Shown in pieces: positions 12,223 through 23,834 of a DNA stretch of 64,000 nucleotides. Position numbers and translations under genes: made by a program. How positions within the stretch are numbered: position 1 is the first letter of the stretch; each line of letters starts with the position of its first letter. Where the stretch lies: NCBI GenBank assembly GCA_033085395.1, contig MU853185.1, forward strand, positions 124,001-188,000, given 5' to 3'. Below the pieces are notes generated by a model, which was not told the origin of the DNA, ran no database searches, and saw only the letters and a list, made by a program, of their open reading frames with translations. This DNA comes from Xanthoparmelia taractica (taxonomy: Eukaryota > Ascomycota > Lecanoromycetes > Lecanorales > Parmeliaceae).

Positions 12223-13790
12223 ATGTTGATTGACGGCGAGAAGTATGCTTGCGAAGCATGTGTAAGGGGCCACCGAGTCAGCACCTGTTTGCACTCGGGT
12301 AAGCTTTCAGGCTCTCCCTCTCTCTGCGAGGGTCTAGCCATGCCCGCTTGCTGACAGTGGCCCAAGACCGACAACTTACACACATCAACAAGAAGGGTCG
12401 ACCGGTCTCACAATGCCCGCATTGCAGAGGTCTCCGCAAGGCCCGTGCTTCACACGTCCAGTGCGAATGCGGAGCTAAGCCACACGGCAAGGACGAATGC
12501 AACGATAACGAAGGCTTAGGCGCGTTCCAAGCGGACACAACCACCGATTTCGTTACCCAAGACCAGAAGACATGCTGCTGTAGCCATGGAGCACGATGTA
12601 CTTGCGCTCTCAAGAAGGAATACCTGGATGCTGTGCCGGAAACTGATATGCCCATTATACAACCGAGGAGATCTACAAGCTCTCGAAAGCCTCATCTGCT
12701 CAAGGCCGACTCGGATAACTCTTTAACCGTCTTCACGAATGGACATCATAAACCTGTACACAAACACAATGATTCGGCCCACAAATGTGGGGTGCCCTAC
12801 AAAATTCCGATCCCCCACAGCGTACCCGGCAAAGATGCCGCTCGCCGCTCAACTGACAGCTTGCCGCTGATCAAAAAGAAGGAGGAAGGACATTCGCAGC
12901 TACACGATTCGATTACGAGCGCCCAGCAAGACGTAAGACGGGTCAGGTCCGAACATGGATCCCCAGAGCGAAGCACTGCCCGGTTCCGGGACAGCAATGG
13001 TGACTTACCGCCTTTGGATCTATCCTATGCTGGGTACGAAGGTTTTCAGGGCCGTTATTCCGAAAACTACTCTCAATCGCCCAGAGGGTTCGAAAACTAC
13101 TATTCAGCCTCCCATGAAGAGCTGCCGGTACTATCCGCTGGAATGAACATGCCTGCTGTCAACTGGTCCGCCGTGGACCTGCCGTTAGACGCGGAGTATT
13201 CCGCAGCATACAGTCAGCCACCATCATACGCGAGCTTTGACCACAGTAATGTCGGTCAGCAAGGTCCAAACACCTCGTCCTCCGGCGAGCTCTCCGAGGT
13301 TGATGATTACATCTCCCACAACCCTCATGGTCAATCCCTTAGGCCCGACCAAGCATCTACGTCGGCTGAAAAGCTCAAATATGACTCTATGGATACCTCG
13401 TCGGCAGAATCGCTCAACTACAACCCCACAAGCTCTCCGTCTTATCCTACAAGTTCTTCCTCCTTTCCAAGCCTATCACACACATCCCTGCTGTCTTCGA
13501 ACAACCTCAATGAGCGCGACATTAACTTCATCGGTACCACAGCATCTCCAACAGAATTCGAAGAACCTACCGCCGGCATGCCCTTGCGATCCGAGGCGTT
13601 TGCCAAACACGGCTTCACCGTGCACGATGCACAGAAAATGGCACATCCAGAAACCCCTACCGTAGCAATGGGAGGGCTAAAATTGCCACCGCAAGTGGAT
13701 GACAGGGATCACGTGTGGGCCAAACATTTGGACTCGTCGGAAGACTCGCTCGTGCCGGAATGCAAGGTGGAGGACGGTTGGGAACAATAA
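12223..13790 (+). CDS. Copper-fist transcription factor
   Basis: Exons 12223-12298 and 12367-13790 give 499 residues. The N-terminus is a textbook copper fist: MLIDGEKYACEACVRGHR with zinc ligands C11, C14, C23 and H25, followed by the minor-groove KKGRP motif and the CPHCRGLRKAR block. A downstream cysteine module (residues about 106-117, CCCSHGARCTC, followed by LKKEYLD) resembles the copper-sensing clusters of the Ace1/Cuf1/AceA/Mac1 group. The rest is Ser/Pro-rich and probably a disordered activation region. The second exon starts after an AAG acceptor at 12366, which restores the family sequence HSDR; the nearer CAG at 12357 would insert three extra residues. The protein probably acts in the nucleus as a copper-responsive regulator. 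Only one Cys module is visible, so I cannot tell a high-copper (Ace1-like) from a low-copper (Mac1-like) sensor. Confidence 0.93.
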
Positions 13791-14338
13791 CATGCATAGC
13801 GGGGCGGGATGCCTGTCGGCGGTGAAGCTATGACTTACGATGTTCGGTTGCACTTTTGTGCTTGATCTCGTGTAGATATTTCGGCATGCTTTGCTTGCAT
13901 TGCGAGGTGGTTATGCTTAGAATATCAGAAGTAGAGAAGACATCTTCAACCACTTTGGTCTATGGCAGTGTAGTGTGACTGGATTGATGAGCCCATGCCA
14001 GGTTCTAAAAATCCAGGATTTGTGGCTGCAGAAGAGCCAAGATTTGAGACTGCTTCAGATCTCAACTCTGTTCAAATTCAATAGACCGAGAAAAAAAAAA
14101 GAGCCCGCACTCCTCTGCTACCGCACCATTAATCAACGGATCAACTAACTAGGCAACAAGAAGGGTATCTAAACTACCAAAGCAAGCATCCAACACGCCC
14201 GCCCATCCCATCCATTAATTCCTCCGCCGACACCTCATCCTCCTTCCTTTCCCTCCCCCTTTTCCCCACTCCTTATACCTTTCGCCTCATTCCTCCTTCC
14301 TCCCACCCAGGCCGCACCCATCCACTTATTCACGACGT
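13791..14338. other. Convergent intergenic region
   Basis: About 550 bp between two convergent genes. It holds an A-rich run near 14,090-14,100 and a pyrimidine-rich stretch at 14,220-14,330. No gene or structured RNA was recognised. Confidence 0.5.
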
Positions 14339-14795
14339 CTACGTCTTCTTCACCCCGCCCGCAACCCCACCCCCCTGATGCTTCTGCCTGTACGCAGAGT
14401 ATCCCACAAAGGCCGCCACGACGACACCGATGATGACGATGTTGCCTACACATACGTCAGCCCCGGACATTAGCCATCCATCCATTGGTTACCAGGTTCC
14501 AATCATCCGTTCATGCACCAAGTAGAAAACGTAGTAGGGATGTAGATAGTATAGAGGTACGTAGGGAGGTACGTAGGTACGTAGTAGGTACGGAGGTAGG
14601 AAATATGAGGATTGGATAGGACGTACCAAACACGAACCCCACAACCCCACTCATGAGATCGAAAACGGCGGTCAGGGCGTCGCGAGCTAGGTTGAAGATT
14701 GATTGGAAGGTTGCGAGGAGGGCGTTTAGGAGGGCGCGGAGGATGTCGAGGAAGGAGGAGAGGAGGGAGGAGATGGAGGAGGTGATTGTGGACAT
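14339..14795 (-). CDS. Small membrane protein of unknown function (91 aa)
   Basis: Exons 14795-14627 and 14445-14339 (donor GTACGT, acceptor TGTAG) give exactly 91 residues. The N-terminal half is a long amphipathic or hydrophobic stretch rich in Leu, Ala and Ser (SSFLDILRALLNALLATFQ). A glycine-rich segment GVVGFVFGN runs into a clear transmembrane helix (IVIIGVVVAAFVGY, residues about 59-72). The tail is short, basic and Gly-rich, ending in GGVKKT. The splice restores FVFGN across the junction. I recall similar very small one-helix proteins in other moulds but know of no function. The intron is 181 nt, long for this window, because it contains a tandem repeat. Confidence 0.8.
14535..14602. 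repeat. Intronic GTAGGTAC-type tandem repeat
   Basis: The intron of the 91-aa membrane-protein gene contains imperfect tandem copies of GTAGGTAC and GTACGTAG over about 65 bp. The unit is itself palindromic in part (GTAC), so the tract could form hairpins. It explains the unusual intron length. Confidence 0.7.
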
Positions 14796-16361
14796 TTTTG
14801 TTTTTCTGTTTTTGGTTGTTTGGGGGGTTTGGTAGAGGGGTGTGGGCTAGGGTTTGAGGTTGGTTGAAGGGGGTAGATGGGGATGTGTGAATGTGGATGT
14901 GGATGTGGATGTGAAAGAGAAGAGGAAGGTATTAAAGAGAGAAGAGGGAGGAAGAAGGAAGGGTGTTTGTTTACAAGCAAGGCAATTCGGGCAATCAACA
15001 AATTTCTTGGTTTTTTGAAACGCGGGATGACGGCCGGATGACGGCGGCGCTAGTCTTCGAACCCTGTTTGCCGGCGATTTGTGCTTGGCTCTTTTCTTTC
15101 CGCTGGAATCCTATTGTAGGATCAAACCATTGCATCAACTCGTCCGGAGCAGGAATTCCGTGGAATATTGACAGGAAATTCCGTCATGGCATATTCACGG
15201 AAGTCCTGACTGAAAGCTCGACTGAGTGATCGAGGCGACTCGTGGGTCGATGGTGTGGAGTGAGGGACAATCCTGCTTTGTAGTCACAGATGCTACCTTC
15301 CTACCGACTGTACGCAACCCCTATGAGAAAGGAGCTCTGCAAAGGTGGTACCTCATGTGACGTGGCTGTCTTTCAATCAAGCTGCGTACGCCTCATCGAG
15401 ATCGCTACGTCAGACACGTCATGGACAGAAGGTGAATTGAGTACTATCGGACTGTTCGGGCATGAGTTCATGTTTTCGACGGTCCTTTTCTTCCCGGGAT
15501 CTTATGATATGGAGGAGTTTTGTAGTGCATGACGAAAGAACGGTCTCGATCTCTGGAAGAATCGAATATGTTGTTCATGTTCTTATTCTCTCGCTACTGT
15601 TGCATTTTGGGACCGAAGGTTGCTCGACATAAGGTTGAGGATATGCTGTGGTGAAAATTATTAGTGGACCGCGCCTCCGTAAGCCCTGTCCTTCGCGCTG
15701 TCGCGATTTTCTTTCTCGGGCGCTTGAACGTATACATCCCATAAACGTTGCCTATCGCTATGTGTCTGTTATATCTCTGTCTCTGTCTTAGCGCTCAGCC
15801 GCCTTCAACTACAGCCGTGTTCCTAATGGAGCCAGTCTTGATCGTCCTGAGCTCCGGAAAGAGTACAATTATTGGGAAGCTATCGCTCTTCACAACCGAG
15901 CAGATGGCGGCAAAGAAAAGGTTCGCTGAGATCGACACCGAGTTGAAAAGGAGTGGGGCGATCATTGATATTGGGCGGCTGAGGAACTTCGGCCCCGAGG
16001 TGGCCGGGTTGTAGGCGGTGAGGTTGGAACGTTGCTCGCTGGGCCACTTGAGTGATCCTTCGCGAATAGTTGTGTGTGTATGAAGGGAGTCATAAGGTCG
16101 ACTTTGGGTTGTGCCCTGATGCCGTTTACGTTTCCAAAGAACTATCACTAAGATATCTTACATGTTGGACAAAAAACTGTATGATACAAGATTGATTATC
16201 GACATAATCTGGCGATACAGTATTTCGTCAAAACCTGATGAAAAACTAGCGCGTTGGTCTTATCGTGTATCATAAAACGCTAATGCACGGATGATCGGCG
16301 CTAAGAACTGCCAAAATTCCCACTCGCCGAACCTACAATTGCGCTGTCCCTATATTTGCTC
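14796..16361. other. Divergent intergenic region with no supportable gene
   Basis: About 1.57 kb between the small membrane protein and the Bfr2 gene. Near the membrane-protein start there is a GTGGAT hexanucleotide tract (about 14,884-14,911) and G/T-rich sequence. Open frames at 15,748-16,014 (plus) and 15,795-16,148 (minus) overlap each other and neither has recognisable features. The region probably carries the promoters of both flanking genes. Confidence 0.5.
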
Positions 16362-18153
16362 ATGGCGAAAGGCAAGAAGCAGAAGTCATGGGCAGAGCAG
16401 CTAGCGGATTTAGAAGATCCTGCGCCAAAAGGTTGCTACTATTCGTTTCGCTCTTCTTACCATGGCTAATGTGTCGCAGAACTTGATCCAGAGGACGATG
16501 CCGAACTCGAGGAAGAAATTGGCTCAGAGTCGGCTGGCGATGACGAGAACCTAGCTGATGCACGCGAGCACTACGTAAACTTCGGGTATGCCTTCTGGTA
16601 CAGGAAAACGACTGAGCTTACTGACAACAGCCAGCAAAAGTAAGCTTCGAAAGCCGAATGGCGTAGACCTAGGCCCTCAATATACGGGCGAGAGCATTAG
16701 CAGGGATGCACTTATAGAAGAGGAAAGCGAAGACGATCCATTTGGCAGCCATGACGAGCACGAAGAGTCCGGAAGTGCTGAGTACGCGGACCCGGACGAA
16801 GACTTTGATCAACTGCAATCGGACGCTGACGAAGAGATCGAAAGCGATGAGGCTTTTGAGAGCGGGGATGAGGAGAAGTTCGCGAAATTCACATTTCGAA
16901 ACAGTAGGGTATCGAGAGCAAACGAGAAAGAGGACGGAGCACATGAGCTCGAGAATGGACATTCTGAAGATGAATACAAGGACGACGAAACCAATAGTTC
17001 AGAGAGCGCAGCAGAAGAGGAGGACGGTGAGTCGGACAATATCGACATGAATGATGAAGAGGGTGCCGCAAATAGTGACAGCGACGTTACCAGCATTAGC
17101 GATGGTCCCATAGAGCCGAAAGCAGACGATCGAGCAGCTCTCCGCAGAATGATGGCCGAGGAGCAAAAGACTGTAGCAGAATCGCTCTCCAAAGCTGCCA
17201 AAGCAGACGTCGTAAAAGGCCGAGCCATCAAGCATCAACGAACCACCTTCGACTCTCTACTAAACACACGCATCAAGCTCCAGAAAGCACTTATAGCGAC
17301 GAATTCCATGGACACCTCCGCTACTGAATCGAACGAACACCCCCAAGCCATCGAAGCAGCTGAAAAGGCCGCATTAAAATTATGGGACACCATCTCTGAC
17401 CTCCGCTCCTCTCTCCGAGCTTCTACCTCTGGGAACCTTCCCCTCGATACCACCACGTCCTCGACGCATCCCAAACTGTCCTTAAGCCTCTGGAAAACCA
17501 TGCAAGAACACGAAGCCGTCAACATCCCCAAGCGCCGCGCGAACCTGACGAAGTGGTCTCAAAAGACCAACCCCGCCACCGCCCTCCCCCGCGCCGGCAC
17601 ATTCTCCCAAACGCCATCCCACCAACCCCTCACAAGCGTCCTAGACCAGCACCTCTCCGGCTCCAACGCCGAGAAACTCATTCAGAAGACGCGGATCCCC
17701 AGAAGTTGCGCCCCTATCCAAGCCTCCTCGCGCATCCCTTCCTCCCCTTCCATCTACGACGACGCCGACTTCTACACCCTCCTTCTCCGCGAACTCGTCG
17801 ACCAACGAATGGCCGATTCCGCCACCAACGGCGCCGCGCCTCTCGCCAATATTGCCCCCAACGGGACATCCTTGCCCAGCAGCAAACAGTTCAAAGTGAA
17901 GAAAGCCGTCGATACGAAGGCGAGCAAAGGGAGGAAAATGCGATATACGGTCCAGGAGAAGCTGCAGAATTTCATGGCGCCGGAGGATCTGGGGAGTTGG
18001 GGGGAGAGGCAGAGGGCGGAGCTGTTTGGGAGTTTGTTTGGGAGGAAAGTGCGGTTGGATGAGGATGAGGGTGTTGGTGCGGGGGGGATGGAGGGTGAGG
18101 ATGAGGGCGGGGAGGGGATGGAGGAGGGTGGGTGGTTGAGGTTGTTTGGGTAG
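16362..18153 (+). CDS. BFR2: Bfr2/AATF (Che-1) family ribosome-biogenesis protein
   Basis: Exons 16362-16431, 16480-16585 and 16635-18153 give 564 residues. The start MAKGKKQKSWAEQLADLEDP and the exon-2/3 junction AREHYVNFGKSKLRK are typical of the family. A long Glu/Asp/Ser-rich acidic region (about residues 70-220) follows. The AATF leucine-zipper block (QRTTFDSLLNTRIKLQKAL) lies near residues 255-275. The C-terminal TRAUB domain includes DADFYTLLLRELVDQR and the block KGRKMRYTVQEKLQNFM, with FGSLFGRK after it. In yeast Bfr2 is a nucleolar small-subunit processome factor in early 18S rRNA maturation; animal AATF also has transcription-related roles. Introns are only 48 and 49 nt, and the first has a GTTGCT donor. 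It is convergent with the next gene, with 206 bp between stops. Confidence 0.93.
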
Positions 18154-18359
18154 GGTAGTAGGGTAAAAAGAAAAGAATGTCTGAATACAGACAGGCTACG
18201 TAAACACAAAAGAATATCGGCTCAAGCCAGAGATTGAAATTGCAGACTGAACTCGCTATCATTCCATGCTACACAGTACTGCCATTGCCATCCTCGCTAT
18301 GCATACATAACTCATCAACCTCCCAGCAAACCCACACCAAATCCCACCCACCCAGCCAT

Positions 18360-20183
18360 TCACACCTCCTCAGCCCAACTCTCCTGACTAAACCCCGGCG
18401 GTCCAACCTCACTATCATCCAACAGACTATCCGGCAACAACTGACTATCCGTCAACCTGACCCCATCCCACTGATACCCCTCCCACGGATCCAGTCTCCG
18501 ACCCGCTGACAGCGAGCCCGAAGACGGCGGCACAGGCGGCGGCGACGACGGACACGTTTGAGACGACGACGACGGCGGCGGCGGGGATTTCCTTCGCGGT
18601 GAGCGCACAGTGACGACCGCTTGGGAGGACGACAGCGCGTTACGGGGCGAAGGCTGCGTGGCGTCTACGGTTGTAGCCTGGGAGGGCGGAACGGGCGCCT
18701 TGTAGAATGTTGGGGGGCTGGAGATTGGGGGGCGGATGAGCTGGGTGGGGACGGTCATGAGGGCGGATGAGGGGTGTTCGGTGATGATGACGGGCTTTGG
18801 GGAGGAAGGGAGCGGGTCGAGATCCGAGTGGATGTCGTCGGCTGGGGTATAAGTGGTCCATCCTTTTTCGAATTGAGATTCGGTTTGGAGACCGCCGGAT
18901 TGCGTGTCGCGATGGAGGTTGGAGAGGAGCTGGGCGGAGACTCCGTGGGAGTTTGAGGGGCGTCCGCTGGGGTGTAGGGGATTTATTGGTCTTGGAGTGT
19001 CCGAGTTAAGCAGATTGACAAAATTGACCTTTTTGCGCCTTTGCGTGGAAAGCTGGTCTTGTGCTTCGCCTTTTCTGGTTGGCGGAGATGGAGCTTTCAG
19101 AGGCTTTGGCGATTCGGAAGCACTTCTCTGGATGGCCCCAAGCTCAGGTTCATCTTCCGTAGGTTTTGAGGTAGGCGGTGTCGATTCAGGCGGTCGGTCC
19201 GAACTCTTTTGAGAAACATCAGTGCTTGCCAGAGCCGCCTGGGTTTCTGGGCCAGCATTGAAGGCCTCAGCTTCTTCCTGATCATCTTCTTCGTCTGTGG
19301 AATCAATAACCTCGTGTCTGGGCCTCGCCTGACTTGATTCCTGGACCTCTTGAACCGGTCTTTGAGCTGCCTCAAGCCTTTGATTGAAGTCATTGACGTG
19401 AATTGCGGAGGCGTTTGCAGATATCTGAAGCTTTTCTTCCGTCATGTCTTCAGGTTCTACGGTTGGACCAACGAATTTAGTCATTAAACCAAGTTTCACA
19501 AAGGCTGAGCTATTCTCATCATCACTTTCCATGCTATCTGCCACCTCTAACCTCTTTGACCAGCGAATTCCTTTTATGGGTGATTTTATAGACAGATCAA
19601 TGTTTGTCGACTTTTCTTTCAATGGTGACCTCATGTAATCTTGCAGGGAATGACGACCTTGTGTGGAAAGAGGAGTATCTGCTGGAGATTGTGACGAAGG
19701 TATCTCCTTCCTCCTCATAGACATTGGTGTCTTTGGGGATAGCATAGCAGTAGGCATATCGGCTCTTAGCTTTCCGGCTTTAACCTCCTCACCTGCGCAT
19801 GTGAGAACATGTTGGTTAAGCTGTTTGTAAACTGACGGCTCCTCTTTAGCAGCTTGCCGCTTGGCGCTCCTCATTTCAATCCTTCGAGCTTGTGGCTTCT
19901 CTGGAGTAACCTTCCGCCTCTTGTTTCTCGTGGGCGAAGCTACGTAGTTATCCTCCTCTTCATCATCTGTATTCAGATTTTCATTTCCCAGATCCGGATG
20001 GTAATAGCCTCGCAAAGCATCCATCTGCGTAATACTTTGCTGGCGCATGTTTGGGGCGGACCATGTTGGATGTTTGTCCCTAATGGTACGGTGTGGAGAA
20101 GGACCTATCCGGCTCTGCTTGAGGTTCGGTACTGTCTCGTAAACACGGTCTGTCGACTTCCTTTTCCTTGAACGTCCAGGCAT
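18360..20183 (-). CDS. Large intrinsically disordered, nuclear-type protein (607 aa)
   Basis: A single uninterrupted frame gives 607 residues. It starts MPGRSRKRKST and has further basic clusters such as RNKRRKV (about residue 85-91), which look like nuclear localisation signals. Many SP and TP dipeptides flanked by Lys or Arg are potential CDK sites, including clusters around residues 155-205. The middle is acidic, and the C-terminus has Pro/Ser runs followed by a short ordered-looking block with WEGYQWDGVRLTDSQLLPDS. No enzymatic domain is visible. The gene is head-to-head with RAD4, 359 bp between starts, which may mean shared regulation but does not prove a repair role. Function unknown; it could be a cell-cycle or chromatin-linked scaffold. 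Confidence 0.75.
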   Translation of the reverse strand: MPGRSRKRKSTDRVYETVPNLKQSRIGPSPHRTIRDKHPTWSAPNMRQQSITQMDALRGYYHPDLGNENLNTDDEEEDNYVASPTRNKRRKVTPEKPQARRIEMRSAKRQAAKEEPSVYKQLNQHVLTCAGEEVKAGKLRADMPTAMLSPKTPMSMRRKEIPSSQSPADTPLSTQGRHSLQDYMRSPLKEKSTNIDLSIKSPIKGIRWSKRLEVADSMESDDENSSAFVKLGLMTKFVGPTVEPEDMTEEKLQISANASAIHVNDFNQRLEAAQRPVQEVQESSQARPRHEVIDSTDEEDDQEEAEAFNAGPETQAALASTDVSQKSSDRPPESTPPTSKPTEDEPELGAIQRSASESPKPLKAPSPPTRKGEAQDQLSTQRRKKVNFVNLLNSDTPRPINPLHPSGRPSNSHGVSAQLLSNLHRDTQSGGLQTESQFEKGWTTYTPADDIHSDLDPLPSSPKPVIITEHPSSALMTVPTQLIRPPISSPPTFYKAPVPPSQATTVDATQPSPRNALSSSQAVVTVRSPRRKSPPPPSSSSQTCPSSPPPVPPSSGSLSAGRRLDPWEGYQWDGVRLTDSQLLPDSLLDDSEVGPPGFSQESWAEEV

Positions 20184-20542
20184 TCCTGTACTTGAGAGTC
20201 GGAAAAGTTGGGTTGAATCTGCTTGGGTTGGGTTTGAGAGGTCTTCAAATTGAGACGCGTCGGCAAAACCTCGGCTAATCTAGCGCGTCCGATGATGTCG
20301 CTATATGGGGCGCTGTCATTGACCACCTCAGCCATCCTGTTAGCGACCGCTAGATATTTAGTAAATGGCCTTTGTCCACCTCTCATTAGACATGCCTTGC
20401 CAAGTCAGTATGGCGGTTCATCTGGTGTCCAACTTACTGCAGTCATGTTTAAAAGGTTGACCGCGGTACCTATCGGGTATTTAGGTGTCTCTCTCAGTGT
20501 TCTGTATCTGTTCCTTCTTCAAACCAAATAGGAGTACCTATT
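20184..20542. promoter_or_regulatory. Shared divergent promoter region, disordered protein / RAD4
   Basis: The 359 bp between the two start codons must contain both promoters. I saw no clear named element. Confidence 0.5.
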
Positions 20543-23500
20543 ATGGCTCAGAATGCTAGAGCAGCCAAGCCCAGAGTCGCTAAAAAGGCAAAGGCGAGGA
20601 ATGCTGTTCCTGATGTCTACGGTGAGATGCTCGCTGAGGCTGTCTCTCTTCCTGCTCGAAAGAGCGAAGATGAAGCACCGGTAAAGCGACGTCGTGTTGG
20701 GGGACGCATCGTCATACAGAGCATCGATGACAGTGCATCCCAGCAACCTGACGAGACCGGGAACCAAAGTGGTGTTGACGATCTCTTTGGAGAGCCCAGA
20801 CCCACTCCACAGCACATAGAACGAAGTGAGTTCGAAGACTCTGCGGACAGTGATGAAGACTTCGAAGACGTGGATATTGGAAGCAATGTTAAGCAACATG
20901 ATGCTTCTGACATTGAGATGGAAGAGCCGGGTAAGCTTGATTTGGTGCTCGGTGGTGATAATCAGAATACTGCGAGATCTACGCAAGTCAGGCGAAAACC
21001 TATAACATTCATGGAAAAGCAGCTTCGACTCGAAATCCACAAGATGCATCTCTGCAGTCTACTTGCTCATGTACATCTACGTAATCACTGGTCCAATGAC
21101 GAGAGCGTTCATCATCTTTTGAAAAGTGTATTAACCCAAAAAATCATTTCGTACCTGAACCCAGATGAGAGCAAATCCCAGTTTCAAAGATCGCGATCTT
21201 TCATGGATGGCTTGACGCAAGCAAGCGACGCGTTCAGAGTGGAATTCAAGACAACTGCAAGGGGCTTGAGCAAGCCTATATGGGCGGATAGTGCAGAAAC
21301 TCTAGCACTTATGCAACCGCCGGAAGACATTGATCTGCCAATGCAAAGGTCGGATTTCTTGTCCGCTGCGGGCAAACTCAAAGGCTCGCGAGACGTCGGA
21401 GCCCAGCTCTTCTGCGCTATGCTACGTGCAGCTGGTGTTGATGCAAGACTGGTGTGCTGTATTTTACCTCTGCCTTTTCAACCGGCACAAAAAATGACTC
21501 TATCTCAAATCATGCACAGCGCTTCGAGATTGCCGCCTCCTAAAAGCCGACAAGCGACCCCTGAACCGAACAGCGAAGCCGACGCCGAGAGCGATGGGTC
21601 TACGATTGTAGAAGGGAAAGTTGGTTCTACTAAGGCCGAGATTCGATCAAGATTAGGTCAGGTCAATCGTAGTGCTTCGCCGGAGTCATCGTCATTTAGA
21701 GCATCATTCGCTCCTAAAGGTTAGCAAGCTCACACTTATACCGTTTCATCGATCTAACGAGAACCGAAGCGAACCGGAAGCCTATTCGTGAGTCAAAATA
21801 TCCTGTTTATTGGGTAGAAGCCTTCAACGAAGCTGTACAGAAATGGGTGCCAGTTGATCCTCTCGTCACCAAGACTATTGCCAAGCCATCAAAATTTGAA
21901 CCACCAGCAGGAGATCCAGGAAATAGTATGAGTTATGTAATAGCCTTTGAAGACGATGGATCTGCTCGTGATGTTACAAGACGTTATGCGAAAGCTTACA
22001 ATGCGAAAACACGGCGAGACAGGGTTGAAGTCACTAAAGACGGTGAGCGATGGTGGCGAAGGGTGATGAGAGTATACAGAAGATCTCATGAACTGGATAG
22101 GGATCAAGTGGAGGATGCAGAGCTAACGGCCAAAGAGGCTGCAGAACCGATGCCGAGGAACGTGCAAGACTTCAGGAACCATCCATATTACGCCCTCGAA
22201 CGACATCTGAAAAGATATGAGGTAATATATCCAAAGCGAGAAGTGGGCAAGGTTGCTGCTGGGCGAGCTGGAACTACCAATGCTTTGGAGCCAATTTATC
22301 GCCGTAGGGATGTGCATCAATTGAAGAGCGCAGACAAATGGTATAGGATGGGTCGAGAGATTAAGGTATGCCCGTTGACGTGCAATTAGACTTCCTGTGC
22401 TGACTCTCGATCGACATCCAGCATGGCGAACAGCCTCTCAAGCGCGTCGCAATACGGCGGGCTGAAGAGTCAACTCTTGATCCTGACGACATGGATGCAG
22501 CAGATGATGACAACGCAGGCACCGCTCTATACGCTCCTTACCAGACAACAGTCTACACGGCACCATCCGTTGTGAATGGTCGGATACCAAAGAACGAATA
22601 CGGGAATCTCGATGTCTATGTTCCGAGTATGGTTCCTCCGGGTGGTGTTCACTTACCGCATCCAGAGACTGCTCGTGTAGCTAGAATTCTTGGCATTGAC
22701 TATGCAGATGCAATTACTGGCTTCTCATTTAAGGGTAGACATGGGACTGCTATTACAAACGGAGCTGTAGTAGCTGCCGGATACCGAGAGGCAGTGGAAG
22801 CAGTTATCAAGGCTTTTGAGGATGAGCGGGCACAAGCTGAGGAGGAAAGGCGGAGTCTGGCTGCGCTAAAGATGTGGAAGCGATTTTTGGCGGGTCTCAG
22901 GATCAGGCAAAGGATCGAAGGTTATGATATCGAAGGAGAGCGCGACACAGCTATGAGATACGAGATGGAGAAAGCGAAAGACCTAGACGAAGACGAAGAT
23001 GAAGATGAGGGTGGCGGCTTCTTACCTGATCGAGATGCCGGCGAAATCGCTCAACCAACCACTAAGACAATACCGACGCGATACCTATCTGGTCTGGCAA
23101 ATGACGATTCGGGTGGAGGCTTTTGTATGAGCGAGGGCGAACATGAAGAAATGGAGACACCGCAAGCTTTTGATCGTTTCGTCAATCGGGTCAACGATGA
23201 TGACGATAATGATAACGACGGTAGCTTTCGTCTGGCCCGGGAGACACAAGATGTCAGGAAAGAGATCAGTAGAAATAATCAAGGCACAAGCCACGAAGAC
23301 AACCAGCCTATAGTCCACACTTTAGCTGAGGATCATGGTCAGGAGACTTCTAGTCAAGGTGGCGGTTTCTTGCCTGAAGACGATGAAATCAGGTCAAATC
23401 CCCCAGCAGACGACTCAATAGAGTCTTCGAACCGAGCCGTGGCCATACTGAAGCATCATGGCAGTATTGATCCGTATAGCACTCTACAAAATGAGGAACA

Positions 23501-23834
23501 GATGGAGAAGGCATTCCCAGATCTACCAGCAGGTGGGCTAGAGGAAGCCAGAATGATGCAGCAGCTCTACGAACCGCAATCGCCTGGACATCTTTCCGCG
23601 TCCAAGGAGGATGTCACTGCGCCTGCATCGAGCAGATCACCTGACTCACCGCCGACGCGAGAAGCCACAGCAGTAAGCCAGCAGAAGACCTCTACTCACC
23701 CAAATGAGATATACTGCAGCAACGACCGCGTAGCAGAAGAGGATCCTGCGTTTGACAGCTCAGAGGAGGATAAAGGCTCACTGCTGTCCCACGATCCTGA
23801 TGATGAGGATGCTGATCCGGAATGGCTTGCCTGA
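20543..23834 (+). CDS. RAD4: Rad4/XPC DNA-damage recognition protein
   Basis: Exons 20543-21719, 21770-22365 and 22422-23834 give 1061 residues. The N-terminus is basic then acidic and disordered. Residues about 230-310 are the start of the transglutaminase-like fold, ending with the block AQLFCAMLRAAGVDARLVC. Exon 2 restores the PIRESKYPVYWVEAFNEA strand and holds BHD1 (NHPYYALERHLKRYEVIYP). Exon 3 holds BHD2 and BHD3 (LDVYVPSMVPPGGVHLPH, then GFSFKGRHGTAITNGAVV), which in yeast Rad4 insert into and open damaged duplex DNA. The C-terminal 300 residues are acidic and disordered, with three GGGF-type motifs. The protein would act in the nucleus in global-genome nucleotide-excision repair with a Rad23 partner. 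The exon-2 acceptor is AAG rather than CAG/TAG. The ATG chosen is the first in frame. Confidence 0.96.

Noticed and set aside
16742..18262. Several 60-170 codon frames overlapping BFR2
   Set aside because: All are shadows of the Bfr2/AATF coding frame in other frames or on the other strand.
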